A model generated the notes under the pieces. The model made no database searches. It saw only the letters and a program-made list of their open reading frames with translations, and had not been told where the DNA came from. Both the position numbers and the translations under genes were made by a program. From Solanum dulcamara (Eukaryota > Streptophyta > Magnoliopsida > Solanales > Solanaceae), in NCBI RefSeq assembly GCF_947179165.1, contig NC_077239.1, positions 32,502,134 to 32,566,133 of the forward strand: a stretch of DNA of 64,000 nucleotides, read 5' to 3'. Positions 13,292-25,563 of this stretch are shown here, piece after piece. Position 1 is the stretch's first letter. Every line of letters begins with the position of its first letter.

Positions 13292-14859
13292 TGTAACACC
13301 CAGTACCATTCTAACCTAGATCAAGGTTGAGAATCAAGAAAAAAATTGAGAAAAGCCAACTGTCAGTGGTGTACAACCCACTCTACAACCTGTGAAAGCT
13401 TCTACAAGTCTTACGAAGTGTCTTGTAGGGTCCCTTGACACTTAGTATATTTTCAGAGTTTTAGTCAATTCCTATAAGTGGGAGTTATGAGCCGTCAAGA
13501 GTCTTACGACCCATAGGGGTCAATCATATACTTAGATATCACATTCCAGTAGCTATTGAAATCTTCACAAAGTCCTACAACTTGGTCCTATGATTCGTAA
13601 CAAGTTGCAAGAGCCGTAGAGAGGGGTTCATAGACCCCAAGTCCAATTCCTAGATGAATTCCAAGGATGTTCCCTTACGACCCGTCTAAGAGTGTATGAT
13701 CAGTAGAAGTTGGTCGTAGATGCACTTGTACAATTCCTAGTGAGTCCAATAATTGGACCCCAAGTCCTATGAGAGGGACCATACAGTCCGTAGAAAGAGA
13801 CTGTAGATGGCTTAATCCATTTTAATAAGGGGTAAACTTGTCCTGTCCCCACCTATCCCAAACTTAACCCAAGCCTTTTTTGACTAAAATCAGTCTCTTG
13901 TCAGTACCCAATGGGGTTTTTCTCTTCTTAACACTTAGAATTTTTTGTTAATAAGAATTGAAGAGAAGGAGAAAAGTTAGGGTTCAAGAGTTTCAAGCAT
14001 GATCTTCGAATTTCTCTTAGATAATTTTCATTCCAGGTATGTAAGGCTAATCACAATGTTTTACTAAGTTCGTCCTCATTCTCTACATCTTCATACAATT
14101 AAGTTGAGTTTTGAGTTTGAGTTTCGATGAGATAAAGTGAATGGTTGAGTATCTATATATTTACTTATTGAGTTCTAGTATATATATTTGATCATACTTT
14201 GATGAGTTCAGTTTTTTGAGATTATGGATTCATGTTTGCATTCCATTAACCCTAGATGAGTTTTGCATTAAATATTTTATGCATTATTTTGAGATAAATA
14301 ATGATTATTTTCATCATTTAATTGAAAAATATTTTAGCATAAGTTGAGTTCGAGAAGTTTCTTCATTATAATTTTGAGCATGAGTTGAGTTTGAGAAGTC
14401 TCTTAATCATTATTTTAAGCATGAGTATAAATACATATGAACATATATTTTGAGATTAAGTTGAGAAGTTAAATTATGCTTTTAAATACATTCATTGAGT
14501 TGAGATTATATATTTTTCAAAGAGAAGAGATGATTTGAGAATAGTTGAGTTTTGAGCTAAGTCCAAAAGAGACTAAACGAGCTAATTGAGTAAATAAACT
14601 CATTTGAGATATGAAAATAGTAAATATATTTTTTGGAGTAGCATTGAGCATCAATATGGGTAAGAGTATAGAACAACTCGAACCTCATAAATTACATATA
14701 GGATAGGATTGTACCGTTCATTTGGTGACTCCTCATAGTTCCAAATGAGTTGCATCCCTTACCATGGCTTATTGGATGGCTTTGGAAATAACAACAGTTT
14801 ATTTTATCATCATGTAGCTCATAAGTGATGGTTGTCAATTAAGAGAAACTCCCTAAGAT
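13292..14859 (+). mobile_element. LTR, 5' portion only (starts TGTAACACCC)
   Basis: The block starts TGTAACACCCAGTACC. Its first 550 bp carry many short imperfect inverted motifs of the type 'tacgaccc...gtag' (for example near 13420, 13505, 13680 and 13790). This resembles the U3 organisation of the neighbouring gypsy LTRs. No CA end or primer-binding site occurs before the next LTR start at 14860, so it appears truncated by or recombined with E1. Confidence 0.55.
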
Positions 14860-17046
14860 TGTAAGACCCCAAAATTTATGGGCCATATAAAGGACCACGA
14901 GTTGTAGAATGGCACTGCGGTGAGTATTAGGAATTGCGGAAATAAGAGAAAAAGTTTATGGACCCTTCAATGAACCATGAAAGGAACCACGACCACTAAA
15001 TTTGTCCCATGGAAATGACAGAAAATAAGGGAAACCTGGAGGAGCCCACAACTGGGTTCACAACCCGTAGATCAAACCATGGACCATGGAAGCTCGATCC
15101 TCAAAACCATATATAAGATATTCTTCACATGGATATCTATGATCGGTAGAGCCCTTCACAAGCTGTGAAAGAGCCTATGGGATTCAAACTTTAAACCCAG
15201 TCCAAACACTCCAATTCATGGCCATCACCATAGACCGTGGTGACCTTGAAAATTTGTGAAGACCTCCCATTCGATGACATGTTTAGATTTTATTGACAGG
15301 TTTTGGTCTTTTACCTATTAGTTAATTAATCTATTTGGATGGTTTTTGGGTACAAATCCTATTCTATTAACTATCCCAAATCCTCCTAAATTCCTCATTC
15401 ACTCCCTAACACCCTTAACATAAACATCTCTCTAAAGTTTTCTCTCAAAGTTCATCATACTCCTCAAGCAAGGTTTCAAGGGATTTCAAGTTCAAGGCTC
15501 CAATTCAAGTGCAGTTAGAACTTTAATTGTTCAAGGTATGTTGGAATTTATCCATGGATCCTCACATTCATTGAGTTCCAAGGTTTTTATTCAAATTTTC
15601 TTTATGAACCCTTCTCCTACACCCTAATTCTTATAAAATTGCATTGGATCAATTCAGCTATAGATTATTTCATTATTATTTATATATTTATGTATAATTC
15701 AAGTTAATTACATGATTTAAAGTTGATTTTCATGGACCCATGCCTTATACTACTTTCAAGTATAAATTTGTAAAATTAAGATCATGATTGACAAAGGATT
15801 TTATGAATAATTATGAATTATTATCCAAGGTTTACGAATGAATAATGAAAAGTAATGAATGATGAAAATTATGATTTTCATGTTGTTTTAAGCAAGTGTA
15901 AAGGTTCTGAAGGGTTTTCCTAACACACTCATGCTAAAGATGGTGAATGATTTTCTCATCAACTCGCAGATCATAAGGATTGAAAGGTTTTCTCATTCTT
16001 GCATAAATCAATCATGTTAATGAGCTACTCTTATGAATATTATATGATGCTGGATTCGTATCTCTTATTTCCTTTCCTAATAATGTTATGACTATGATTT
16101 ATGATTTCGATTGAGATATTGACTAAGTATTGAGAGGACTCTGATGTAGGGTTTGGTACAGAAGCTCAAGTAGTGACCTAAGGGAACTCTGATAGCAACC
16201 TCTAGTCCGTAACTACATTGCCCATGTAGATTTTCCTTTATAGCATACCTAGTAGATTCACAAATAGCTCAAGTTTAAGATGTTCTTATGGAGTCTACCT
16301 TTCAAAGTAGCCTCTCACTTCTCGATGTGGAGTTACATAGGATTCCATGTTATAGCTTGCATGCTCTCATATATGTTGGTAAAAGTTCCTATCCCACAGA
16401 AAGGTATATAAAAAGGTATAAGCTCCCATGATATTTATGAAGCATTGACCACATTATTATGATATGATATTCAAATGTTTACAAGTTTTACTCATGCTTT
16501 TAAGATATTGGTCATGTATCCCATGTTCATATTAATTATGTCTGATTATCATTATTCATGCATATTTCTTATATAATTAGTGTATTCCATATACTAACGC
16601 ATATTTTTTGCCTACATTGCATCATAATGTAAGGTTAGATGATCATCACGCACCTCCCCCTCATTGCTAGAGTTTGAGCACTATTCTTTTACTTTTGGTG
16701 ACTCCTCTAGATTCGAGGATAAGATCTCTATATTTTTATTGTTCTTTATGACATTTACTTCTATACTTTTGGATGATCTAGGAACTTTTCTTATGACTCC
16801 ATCTATACTTGTAGAGGTATGTTAGATGTTCATGGAGTCTATGTTGTTTTTTCATTTGAGATTGAGATTGATTTCTCTTTTATTGAGATATTCATATTGA
16901 GACTATTATTCCACATTTTGATGTTTAGTTTTATTTCTTCATTTACCATATGTATACTTATGTATTATATGCTAAGAGGCTTAGTTGGAGTATTTCGGGA
17001 TTCTAATTATTGTGTTACACCTAGGGCGTGGCTTGGATCGTGAAAA
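14860..17046 (+). mobile_element. 5' LTR of element E1
   Basis: A 2.19 kb LTR starts TGTAAGACCCCAAAATT and ends at about 17046 in '...ggatcgtgaa'. It is followed after a few nucleotides by a primer-binding site and then gag, the standard 5' order. U3 carries repeats of 'ccatggaccatgg' and 'accgtggtgacc' type motifs (14880-15240). The last part resembles the LTR ends at 28843-29125 and 46176-47863, so I place it in the same subfamily (A). Confidence 0.85.
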
Positions 17047-17050
17047 AACT

Positions 17051-17062
17051 TGGTATTAGAGA
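17051..17062 (+). other. Primer-binding site of E1
   Basis: TGGTATTAGAGA has two mismatches from the tRNA-iMet complement TGGTATCAGAGC. It sits about 4 nt after the LTR end and about 200 bp before the gag start codon. Confidence 0.85.
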
Positions 17063-17263
17063 ACAAAGTTTAAAATGTACTAGGGAGTCTAACATGCAGC
17101 ATCAAGTAGATTCTTGATCATAGGTGTGAAGCGCGCTACATCTATGAATATTAGGCTATGAGCCATTTAGGAAACTTTATTCTTTCATTGTTCTTTTTTC
17201 ATGTGATAGAGTTAAAATCTAAGGCTTTTCTTTCTAATCTTTTTTCTTTGCGATTACAAAAAT

Positions 17264-18283
17264 ATGCCTCCACAAAGAATCTCTATGAGAAGATATGTTA
17301 AAGAGGAGAAACAAGCTCTAAATGACACTTTGAATGAGCAAGTCTCTTATGCAGAGTTTTGGTTGTGTTTCAAGTACCTGCCTATGTCGTAGCTGCACAA
17401 GCTAATAATAAAGTGGTAGATCTCATGAACCTAAATATGGGTACGGTGGCTAGTTGAGTTTGTGATTTCACCTATATGAACCCTCCTGAGTTTCATGGCT
17501 CTAAGGTGGACAAAGATCCACAAGAGTTCATTAAAGGTATTGGTAGATTGCTGATATCATGGGCATTCATCCAGTGGAAAAAATGCATTTAGCGTCTTAT
17601 CAACTTAAGGGAGTTTCTTAAGTGTGGTTTGACTGATAGAAAGGTTAAAGAGATGGAGATTATGGTCCCATTGATTGGGAAGAGTTCAAGGGTGTTTTCC
17701 TTGAACACTTCTTTTCATTGGAGTTGAAGGAAGCAAAGGTTCAAGAATTCATCAATTGCGACAAGATAATATGAGTGTGAGGACGTTTTCTCTTAAGTTA
17801 ACTAAGTAGTCGAAATATGCCCCCTTCATGGTTTCCGACCTAAGAGCTCGTATGAGCAAGGTCATTTTGGGTGTGTCCGACTTTATGATCTAGTAGTATA
17901 GAACTGCCATTCTAATAAAAAAGATGGACATCTCTAGGCTTATGAAAAATGCCAAACAAATAGAAGAGGAGAATTTAATAGAGGGATATAGAAGGGAATC
18001 TAAGAGGGCTCGAACTGATAGTAGTGAGTTTTCTTATAGTAAGTTCGGAAATGGTGGTCATCCTCAATATCGCCAAAAGTACTCTGGTCAAAACTCTTCA
18101 AATACACTAGCTCCAATGTTTGACAAGGATAGGGTGTCTAACCATTAGTTTCAAAGATGATATCCAAGTTACCAAGTCATTCCCCAATGCAAAAAGTGTG
18201 GGAGATACCATATAGGAGAGTGTTTTGCGCGATTGGGTGCATGTTATAGATGTGGTAAGCTGAGTCATCATGCAAAGGATCAG
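17264..18283 (+). pseudogene. gag of E1, broken
   Basis: The ATG at 17264 opens MPPQRISMRRYVKEEKQ, the usual start of this gag family, and a stop follows after about 44 codons. The capsid-like core is recognisable in pieces ([17 protein letters not shown] near 17810-17860). A clean 74-codon frame runs at 17924-18148 (MDISRLMKNAKQIEEEN...). Near 18190-18280 come two zinc-binding motifs, CKKCGRYHIGEC and CYRCGKLSHHAKD. The second lacks its last Cys, because the sequence jumps at this point to the end of RT. Intact gag packages element RNA; this copy cannot encode it. Confidence 0.85.
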
Positions 18284-18735
18284 GTGCAGGTTTGTGGAAG
18301 GATTCTCTTCCATTACATCTCCCTTGATTACTTTGACTCAAAAAAAGGTAAAATTTCAATGGTTTGAGGCATGTGAGAAAATCTTTCAAGAGTTGTAAGA
18401 TAGACTTACTTCCATGCTGATGTTGATTTTATCTAAAGGATCCGATGGTTTTTTTGGTATATTGTAATACTTCAAGGGTTGGTCTTGTTGGTGTTTTGAT
18501 TAAAATGGTAAAGTGATAGTCTATGCTTCTAGAAAACTCAAGGTGAATGAAAATAACTATCCAATTCATCACTTGGAGTTAGAGGTGGTTGTGTTTGCTT
18601 TGAAGATTTTGAGATACTATCTTTATGGTATCCATGTTGATGTATTCATCTACTATAAAAGCTTGCAATATGTATTTAACCAAAAGGATTTGAACCTTTG
18701 ACAAAAGAGATGACTTTAGTTGCTAAAGGATTAGG
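18284..18735 (+). pseudogene. RT end and RNase H of E1 after a large deletion
   Basis: Right after the truncated zinc knuckle come the RT connection motifs (FVEGF- and FQWF-like, 18290-18370) and RNase H, with an open frame at 18513-18701 whose core reads YASRKLK, NNYPIHHLELEVVVFALK and LYGIHVDVF. Protease and nearly all RT, normally about 1.9 kb, are missing. Exactly the same fusion is present in E4 near 43905. At about 18735 the sequence switches to the middle of a subfamily A LTR, so integrase and the 3' end are also lost. Confidence 0.8.
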
Positions 18736-19326
18736 ACAACTTGGGGTTAGATTTGGTAACATAGTAGTTATCCAAGTGAATTCTAGTACAAACCTAAAGT
18801 CCCAAACTTCGTTGCCTCTATAGGTTGTCGTTATGGCTTAGGTAGTGGATCCATTTATAGTTCTTGATGTTAAAGATTTTTTTCATGGAGTCTACCTTGT
18901 CAAGTAGACTCTCTCTTCTCTCTATAGGAGTTACATCGGATTTCATGTTATAGCTCTCATGCTCTTAGATGTCAGATAAAGGTCTTATCCCACACAAGCT
19001 ATATGCAAAGATGTAAGTTTTACTATGAAGTTTTATGATGTATTGACCATAAGTTTTCATGTGAGTTCAAATGTTTTTAAGCCTTCTTCATGTTTATTTA
19101 TCATTGGTCATACATCCTATGTAATATTGCTCACGTTCTATTACTTGTTCATGTATACCTCACATATTTAGTACTTTCTATGACTAACGCATATTTTTTG
19201 CCTACATTGTCTCATAATGTAGGGAAAGATGATACTCAAGCTCTTCACATTTATTGATATAATTGACTTAGCATTTCTGAGTTGTGATTGGTGAGTCCTC
19301 ATTCATCGAGGATGAGATTTCCTTTC
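18736..19326 (+). mobile_element. LTR of E2, middle part (left of insertion M)
   Basis: The sequence matches the downstream half of subfamily A and B LTRs: 'ttatccaag...', 'cctaaagtccc', 'tagtggatccat' and 'agtctaccttgtcaa' blocks occur in the same order as at 16180-16330 and 30890-31030. It starts abruptly after the E1 RNase H remnant and is interrupted by element M at 19332. It continues at 28843. Confidence 0.75.
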
Positions 19327-19331
19327 TTATG
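19327..19331 (+). repeat. Target-site duplication of M, left copy (TTATG)
   Basis: TTATG directly precedes the TG of the left LTR. The identical 5-mer follows the CA of the right LTR at 28838-28842. Five bp is the usual duplication length for Ty3/gypsy integration. Confidence 0.9.
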
Positions 19332-20210
19332 TGTCATGACCCAACCTCGTAGGTTGCGACTGGGGTCCGACCTGGACCCCCTTATGTGTATCTATCAGCT
19401 ATACTCAAGTTGAACCACGTGTGATGTGATACTATACACAAAAACCCCAATGGGTCAAAAACATTTTAATAAACCTATAGCCTTTTTCACCTGTATCATA
19501 ACAGGAAAGGGCATTCAAGCCGACAAGGCTGCCATAACATGAAAACATTTACAATACATTGTAGGAGAACAACTAAGACAAATTTACAAATACCCTACAT
19601 ACACATGTTTACAGACCTGTAAGAGTGATAATTGTATCATATGGCGGGACACAGCCCCCGCCGTACCCCTAAATAAATAAACATATACATCAAATGACTA
19701 GCATCAGTAGTTAGGCTCTGGAATAGCGAAGCACGTCCAACATAGATGAGTGGAAACCCTAGGATGGCGGATCTCCAACATGAACATCTATACCTGCGGG
19801 CATGAAATACAGCCCCCCAGAGAACGGAGGGTCAGTACAATATATGTACTGAGTATATAAACCATAAAACATCATAATTAAGTCAATAACTGAAATAGGG
19901 ATGCAGGATACAAGTATACCAGTTCATAAAGCACTATGCCTGCATCTTACAAAATAGAGTCGTATACCCTCATCAACCCTGTACCCGGCTCGCTAGGGGG
20001 CTTGATGGTATAAACACATCATTTATCATGATAGGCATATATATGCTATTAGCGTTGTGGAACGCACAGCCCAATCCATGTATATAGCGAGTACCTGCCG
20101 AGGAACGATGACCCGATCTACATATCGTATAATGATAATAATAATATCGAGGAATGATATCCCAATCTGTATCTCATATAACAGTGCTGAGGTACGATTA
20201 CCCGATCTAT

Positions 20211-20410
20211 ATAATGCATAATAATGCCGAAGTACGACGGCCCGATCCGTATAATGCATAATAATACCGAGGTACGACAGACCGATCCATATAATGCATA
20301 ATAATGCCGAGGTACGATGGTCCGATCCGTATAATGCATAACAATACCGAGGCACGATGGTCCGATCCATATAATGCATAATAATGTCGAGGTACGATGG
20401 CCCGATCCAT
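20211..20410. repeat. Five tandem copies of a 40-bp unit in the M 3' LTR
   Basis: Units start at 20211, 20251, 20291, 20331 and 20371, each opening with ATAATGCATAA and carrying 'gaggtacga' and 'ccgatcc'. Two further diverged copies lie upstream (about 20100-20210). Because 40 is not a multiple of three, the array creates look-alike open frames in all three minus-strand frames, which are not genes. The partner LTR has the same array at 26447-26645. Confidence 0.95.
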
Positions 20411-22074
20411 ATATATTGTAATATGCATATATGTGTACGTAAAACTCGGTAAAATATCAAACATCCCCCAACCATTATCACAATTATGCCTAAGAGCCTC
20501 CAGATCTAGGAGCTTACACATCCAATCACTATTTAGCCTATAGAAAGCTCAAGGGTTGTAGTTTAACTACTTTAAGACTTTAAATATTCAGAAATGACTA
20601 CAAGTCACGGGTTATATACTCAGAGCTCATAGTTGGAATTACCTCTAAACCCATGTCATATATCATTTCACTTAAGATTAAGACATTCCAAGGTAAAGAA
20701 GAGAAGTTTAACATATACCACTTTTCATCACATAGACGACTTAAAGGCAACAACTCAGCTATTGCAGGAGTTCTAACATCAAGAAGCAAACGAGAGTCTC
20801 GACTCATGCTCAGGGCTTTATGAATGGATTGAATCCTAAATATCATATACATATCATTAATAACTTACGTCTAAGACATGCCAAAAGAAAAGAAGGATAG
20901 CTCTACATACCAGTCGTAGTTCAATTGTAACCTAGCTTGCTTTGTTACTCCTTCGACCTATTTAACACGAAAGTGATACAAATGTTAGTGAATTCCAACT
21001 TTACAGCCCCTAAATCCACAACCAAGAATTTGTAGGAATCAATTCCTTATTCGCCTTTCTCGACTAGTCTCGACTAGTCTTTTAAGTAATTACGAAGTTA
21101 ACGAAAATTGGGCAGCATCTCCCCTATCACTTGCCCTATCCGAACTCCCAATTTCATCCTCTAACCTTAGAATCAAACCAAAAATATAACCATCAGCTCA
21201 TACATACATAAAACATAACAACATTACATAATATAAACTACAAATGACTCGCTCGAAACTACGATACCAAAATAGGGTTTTTTTAACCTTTCTTTCGTGA
21301 AATCTTTAATTATACGAAACAGAGGTTCTTGTGGCTGCAACCAGAAGCTCCCACTCCCTAAATAAACCAATTTACATCCCTTAAACACACCACCACACAA
21401 CCAGCAACTGCAGCATCACAACACAACGCACTATTCGACTTTAATTTAGCTACGACGACTTCAATTTAAATTATTTCTAACGTCAAGCATTTCTATGAAG
21501 TTCGTACACTTCCAGAAGCATAAAAGATGTATAATACAACCTATAAAAACACAATAAACTTCAAATTAAAAGAAAATACCTTACCTTTCCCGAAATTGGC
21601 CAAAACTCTCCAAAACTCGCCTCAGAAGTTTCTTAACATGCTGAAACTTTAGCGGACTGTTTGTATCTTTTTGGTGCTGCTCCAAAACATAACTTTACGT
21701 TACACCTTCATAGCGTGTAAAAACCCTTACCAAAATGAGGAAGAAGATAATCAAGCCATACCTTAACAAATGGCTTTTCAAACTTGCTGAAAATTAACTT
21801 CAGAACTCCTCGACGCGGCTGAAATGAAGGGGCTGTTTGCGTTGCTTATTGCTGCCCCAAATCCGAAATTTCCATTACTAAACACCGTTATATCACCGTA
21901 TCATACCTTAAATAATTAATTCACGGAAAAAAATCGGGGCCTACCTTTTCTTTTGGCCAAGGCTGCCACTACTCTCTCCTTAGCCCTAGGGTTTCTCTCT
22001 TTCTTTCTCACATTTTCTCTTTGGTTCTAGGCTGAAATTTGGATAGAAACTAAAGTTGTGAGTCACATAACATA

Positions 22075-22129
22075 CATATATAGGTCTTCCCAAGAGGTGA
22101 CACGTGTCTTCCCCTTAGGGTGACACGTG
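22075..22129 (-). promoter_or_regulatory. U3 promoter in M 3' LTR: TATA box with two G-boxes
   Basis: On the minus strand a TATA-like CTATATATG (22075-22083) is preceded by two palindromic G-boxes within TGACACGTGTC (CACGTG at 22101-22106 and 22124-22129). More E-box-like CACATG/CATGTG motifs follow upstream to about 22280. In plants CACGTG is bound by bZIP and bHLH factors (ABA, light and stress responses). The layout suggests an inducible LTR promoter; activity is inferred, not shown. Confidence 0.65.
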
Positions 22130-22614
22130 TCAAGCCCATATTGGGCCACGTATCCCTGTCAAGGCTCCTAGGCTACCACATGTCCTTGGTGGGGCCCATC
22201 CTCAAGTAGGTGGGTCACCTACTTGAACCCAAGCATGTGGGTCACCTGCTGCCATGTGGCACTCCTTCATTGGCTGCCACATGTCCTCTTTTTCTCTTCC
22301 TCGTGGGTTCGTAATCTCATCATGTTTTAAGAGCCTATGTAATCCGCGCTACGTAAGCTTGGTATGTACTCAAGTAGCTCAAGTATTAAGACTTCTAAAT
22401 TAATAGTTTACATAGCTAAATAGAGTCCTACGACTCATCACTTGGCCTCCAACTCCTTCTGACTTCTCTTGACCCTATTTCCAATCTTTCCTACTATGGA
22501 GTATCACGTTCTCCCTTTCTTAGATTTGTTTGATAGTTTCATAGCTTATGCAGCTCACACAATAACTTCTAAGAACTTAAGGGACATTCCGAGCTAAAAA
22601 TGTGGGGTGTAACA

Positions 22615-22632
22615 TCCTTCTCCCCTTTAGAA
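22615..22632 (-). other. Polypurine tract of M
   Basis: The minus strand reads a purine run (AAAGGGGAGAAGGA) ending directly at the LTR start TGTTACACCCC. A 'cgaatgtt'-type motif lies just upstream (about 22650). This is the usual plus-strand primer position and fixes the orientation of M. Confidence 0.8.
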
Positions 22633-25547
22633 CATTCTCCCTCGAATGTTAACTAGTCTCATAAAGTCTTGTGGGGACTTTAGGAATTCTTCATAATAGT
22701 TGCCATCTATAGTCATTTATTCATCAACTCAACTAATCTAGGAGGTTAGACTTCCTATAGATATAGGGAACCTGTGTCCTCAATCCCTTCTGGAATGATC
22801 TCCGGAGGTTAGCTATAAACTGAACTCCCTTGTTCGAAATAATAGATGTGGGAACTTCGTGAAATCTCATTTTCCCCTTGCTATGTCATCTCGCATAACT
22901 CTCAGTTGAATATGCCTTCCTAACTGGAAGGGAATGGGTTATTTCTGTCATTCTATCTATTATAACCCGTATGAACTCATAGCTTCTTAGAACGCGAGGT
23001 CAGCCTGTACTATAATCTATATTAACTGCTTTCCATGTCTGAGTCGGGGTTTCCATTTACTATGATAGGCTATCAAGCTTCTAATGCTCCACTTCGTTTA
23101 AGCTATTATACAACTCCTCTTAATTCAACTTGTAACACTTTAGATATGCTATCTTGCGCTTTTACTTAGATCTTCTCTCCAGTTTTCTTACCATACATTT
23201 TATTGTAATCCTTACACAATCGTGTGTAGGTACTTAGAGAAATTTAGAAAATGCCTTAGCGTCGCTATACTAGTGGCTTACCTCCTTCAGTCGAGGTTAA
23301 GGCTCTACTATGGCTTTTGTCCTTAATACCAATTATATCCTAATAGTTCTGCCTCGAACCATCTTACACTTTTCTTTAATAGATTCTAAATACGGCAATC
23401 ACATTGCTATTACTGACTTTTTTTTATCGAGTAATCACTTGATCTTACTCTTAGTATGCCAGTGCTCGTAGGCTGCACAATTATTCTTGTGCCATTTCCA
23501 CGAGGTGTGTTCCAATTTAGTCACAACCTTTTCTGCTCTTGGCTTACTCTGTTCTATATGTGTCATTGTACTAACACACACTTACAATCTCTTTTTGTCA
23601 TACTTGTTTCATTCCTTTTTCACTTCCCAGGGGGTCACTCATCCTAGTGCTACTCTCACCCAAGCACGCTTAACTTCAGAGTTTTGATGGAGTCCGGTGC
23701 ATTAGTGCGGGTATGATCGCGTCCATCCCTTATGGGGTCTTGTTTAAAGTTTAAGCATTCCCATTTACATATGATAGCATCAGTTGATTTTTTCTTATGC
23801 TTGTACTTCTCTTGTCCACTTTCCCCCTTTAGGGTGTATCCTTGTCATTGTCAGTTTATTTCTAACTTTCCAAATGCATATGAGTCCTTTCCAACCTATT
23901 TAGTATACTGCGCTATTTTCCTATCTTCCTTTACATCACCTATACTCTAGGTTACCCCTGTACAAAACCTTAATACAATCGTGAGGTGCTTAGAATCATC
24001 AATATACAGTACCAACTCCAGTCTTGCACATTAGTGCTCGAGTAATGTATATACAATACTTCTTTATGCCTCATGAGCTTTCATCCTTGTCGTGCGCCCG
24101 ATGCTTATTTTCTTACCAGCATATCGAGATTGCCTCAATAATAGGTCTACCTTAACACCATGTTGAAGTACTATCCCTTTAAATCTATCACTATACATTC
24201 TCCTTTCGTTCTATCCTCGTATTTAGTTATTTATGTCTATCTTGGATGCCTCTGTTAGAACTTCCTTATTATTCCTCCAACTCACGTCCATTTTTGGTTG
24301 TGCGCAAGGGATTCCATATTACTCTTTATTTCCTTGGACTAGCTATCCTTTTCGTCGTCACATAACCTTTATTCGAAACTTTTCTTACAGAACTTGATAA
24401 AACTTCCTTATTTGTTCCATAGCTTGCTTTTCCGTTTCACACCTATCTTTACATTCCATTCATATGGACCACGTCATACCTTTTAGTTATTTCCTTGCTA
24501 AGCTTTACTTATTCTCATAATGGTTTTTGTTATATTCACCTGGTACCCTATTCGCATTCAGTCCCATAGTATAACACCGCTTGACCTTCTCCACAATTAT
24601 TATTATGGGCTACTTACCCTTCTTAGTTAGTCTTATCCTAAAGGTTTAACAAGCTAACTTATTAACACTTCACTTCCGTCATAATCCTTTTTCCCTTGCA
24701 CTTTTGTCGTAATCATACCGTTACTTCTTTCAACTATAACTCATCATAGTTTGTCCCTGTGTATCAATTCAGGCGATGCCTTACTATATCGTTTTATCCC
24801 GATCTATCAGTCTTCTCTGAATCATCTTCTTTGGCTTATAGGTCCTTTCCAACTTCATTCTACTATACCAGTATCGACCTCCTAGTTTCTTTTGCCATTA
24901 ATTCAGCAATTAACTCATTTCTCGAGGTCAGCCATACTCGTTTAGTCAAATCTCATCATTGTTATAAGCACAACCTTTTAAGACATACTCCAACCCTATA
25001 TCTCATTCTCTTCTTATTTCTAGGAAAATTTGGCAGAGTTTCCTCTGTATTTCTTACTATCTCAACACCTGTACGCAAAAAATACCAATAATGCCTCATA
25101 TGGCATACATATATATTCGTATCGTATCATATCGCAGCCATACAGGGCGCCCACAATTAACAGTATGGAAAGGTACTTACCTCATATGTCCACTCGAACT
25201 GCACCTGTTACACTTTTCCTTTTTACCTTTCCTTTCACTCTTCAACTTAATATGTCAATCACATTTCAATACATTAGCTGACATTGGTACTTCGCGCCTT
25301 TGCTTACATGTGTGCCTTGTAACTTTTGACATCATCAATCACTTCTTCTATCGATGTTGTCCTTCTATTTAAATCATAGGTTAGTATGAGGAATTTTATT
25401 CCCTATGACTCGGCTCTATCGCACGATCTTAGATCTGAAAGAAAGTAACATCCTAAATGTCCTGTAGCCTCTTGTCTATAGATATGGTGTACAACACACT
25501 GATAGACAAGACTCTACTAGACACGGTCTGTAGACATTCCAAGGGCG
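22633..25547 (-). pseudogene. Decayed internal region of M, with integrase remnant
   Basis: On the minus strand at about 23000-22760 the gypsy integrase core can be read despite frame shifts: IIDRMTEITHSLPVR, then EVPTSIISNKGVQF and RRSFQKGL. The second catalytic Asp, normally in a SDRG motif, is Asn here. The rest of the 2.9 kb gives no confident domain. Its length is far below the 4-5 kb of a full gag-pol, so large deletions are likely. The + strand frames at 23456-25372 are short, Ser/Phe/Leu-rich and without motifs, and are not called as genes. Confidence 0.65.
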
Positions 25548-25551
25548 AACT

Positions 25552-25563
25552 GCTCTGATATCA
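25552..25563 (-). other. Primer-binding site of M
   Basis: The minus strand reads TGATATCAGAGC, one mismatch from the tRNA-iMet complement. It is 4 nt from the right LTR (25568). Confidence 0.85.

Larger units (their letters stand above)
19332..22614 (-). mobile_element. 3' LTR of M
   Basis: The 3,283 bp LTR has ends TGTCATGACCC...GGGGTGTAACA on the + strand. It contains a 40-bp tandem repeat (20211-20410), a C/G stem-loop block at about 19812-19829, and on the minus strand a U3 promoter with TATA box and two CACGTG boxes (22075-22129). A 10-bp unit (cgactagtct, 21061-21080) is present twice here but once in the partner LTR, a post-insertion change. Confidence 0.9.

Noticed and set aside
20211..20410. 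CRISPR-like regular repeats
   Set aside because: Units are directly adjacent without spacers, diverged, and inside a plant LTR.
20026..20521. Overlapping minus-strand open frames of up to 151 codons with a repeated Tyr/Ile/Asp-rich peptide
   Set aside because: They are produced by the 40-bp tandem array, which gives similar peptides in all three frames because 40 is not a multiple of three. The same happens at 26262-26756.
23456..25372. Plus-strand frames of 63-110 codons rich in Phe, Ser and Leu
   Set aside because: They are antisense to the decayed internal region of M, mutually overlapping, with no domain or conserved start context.
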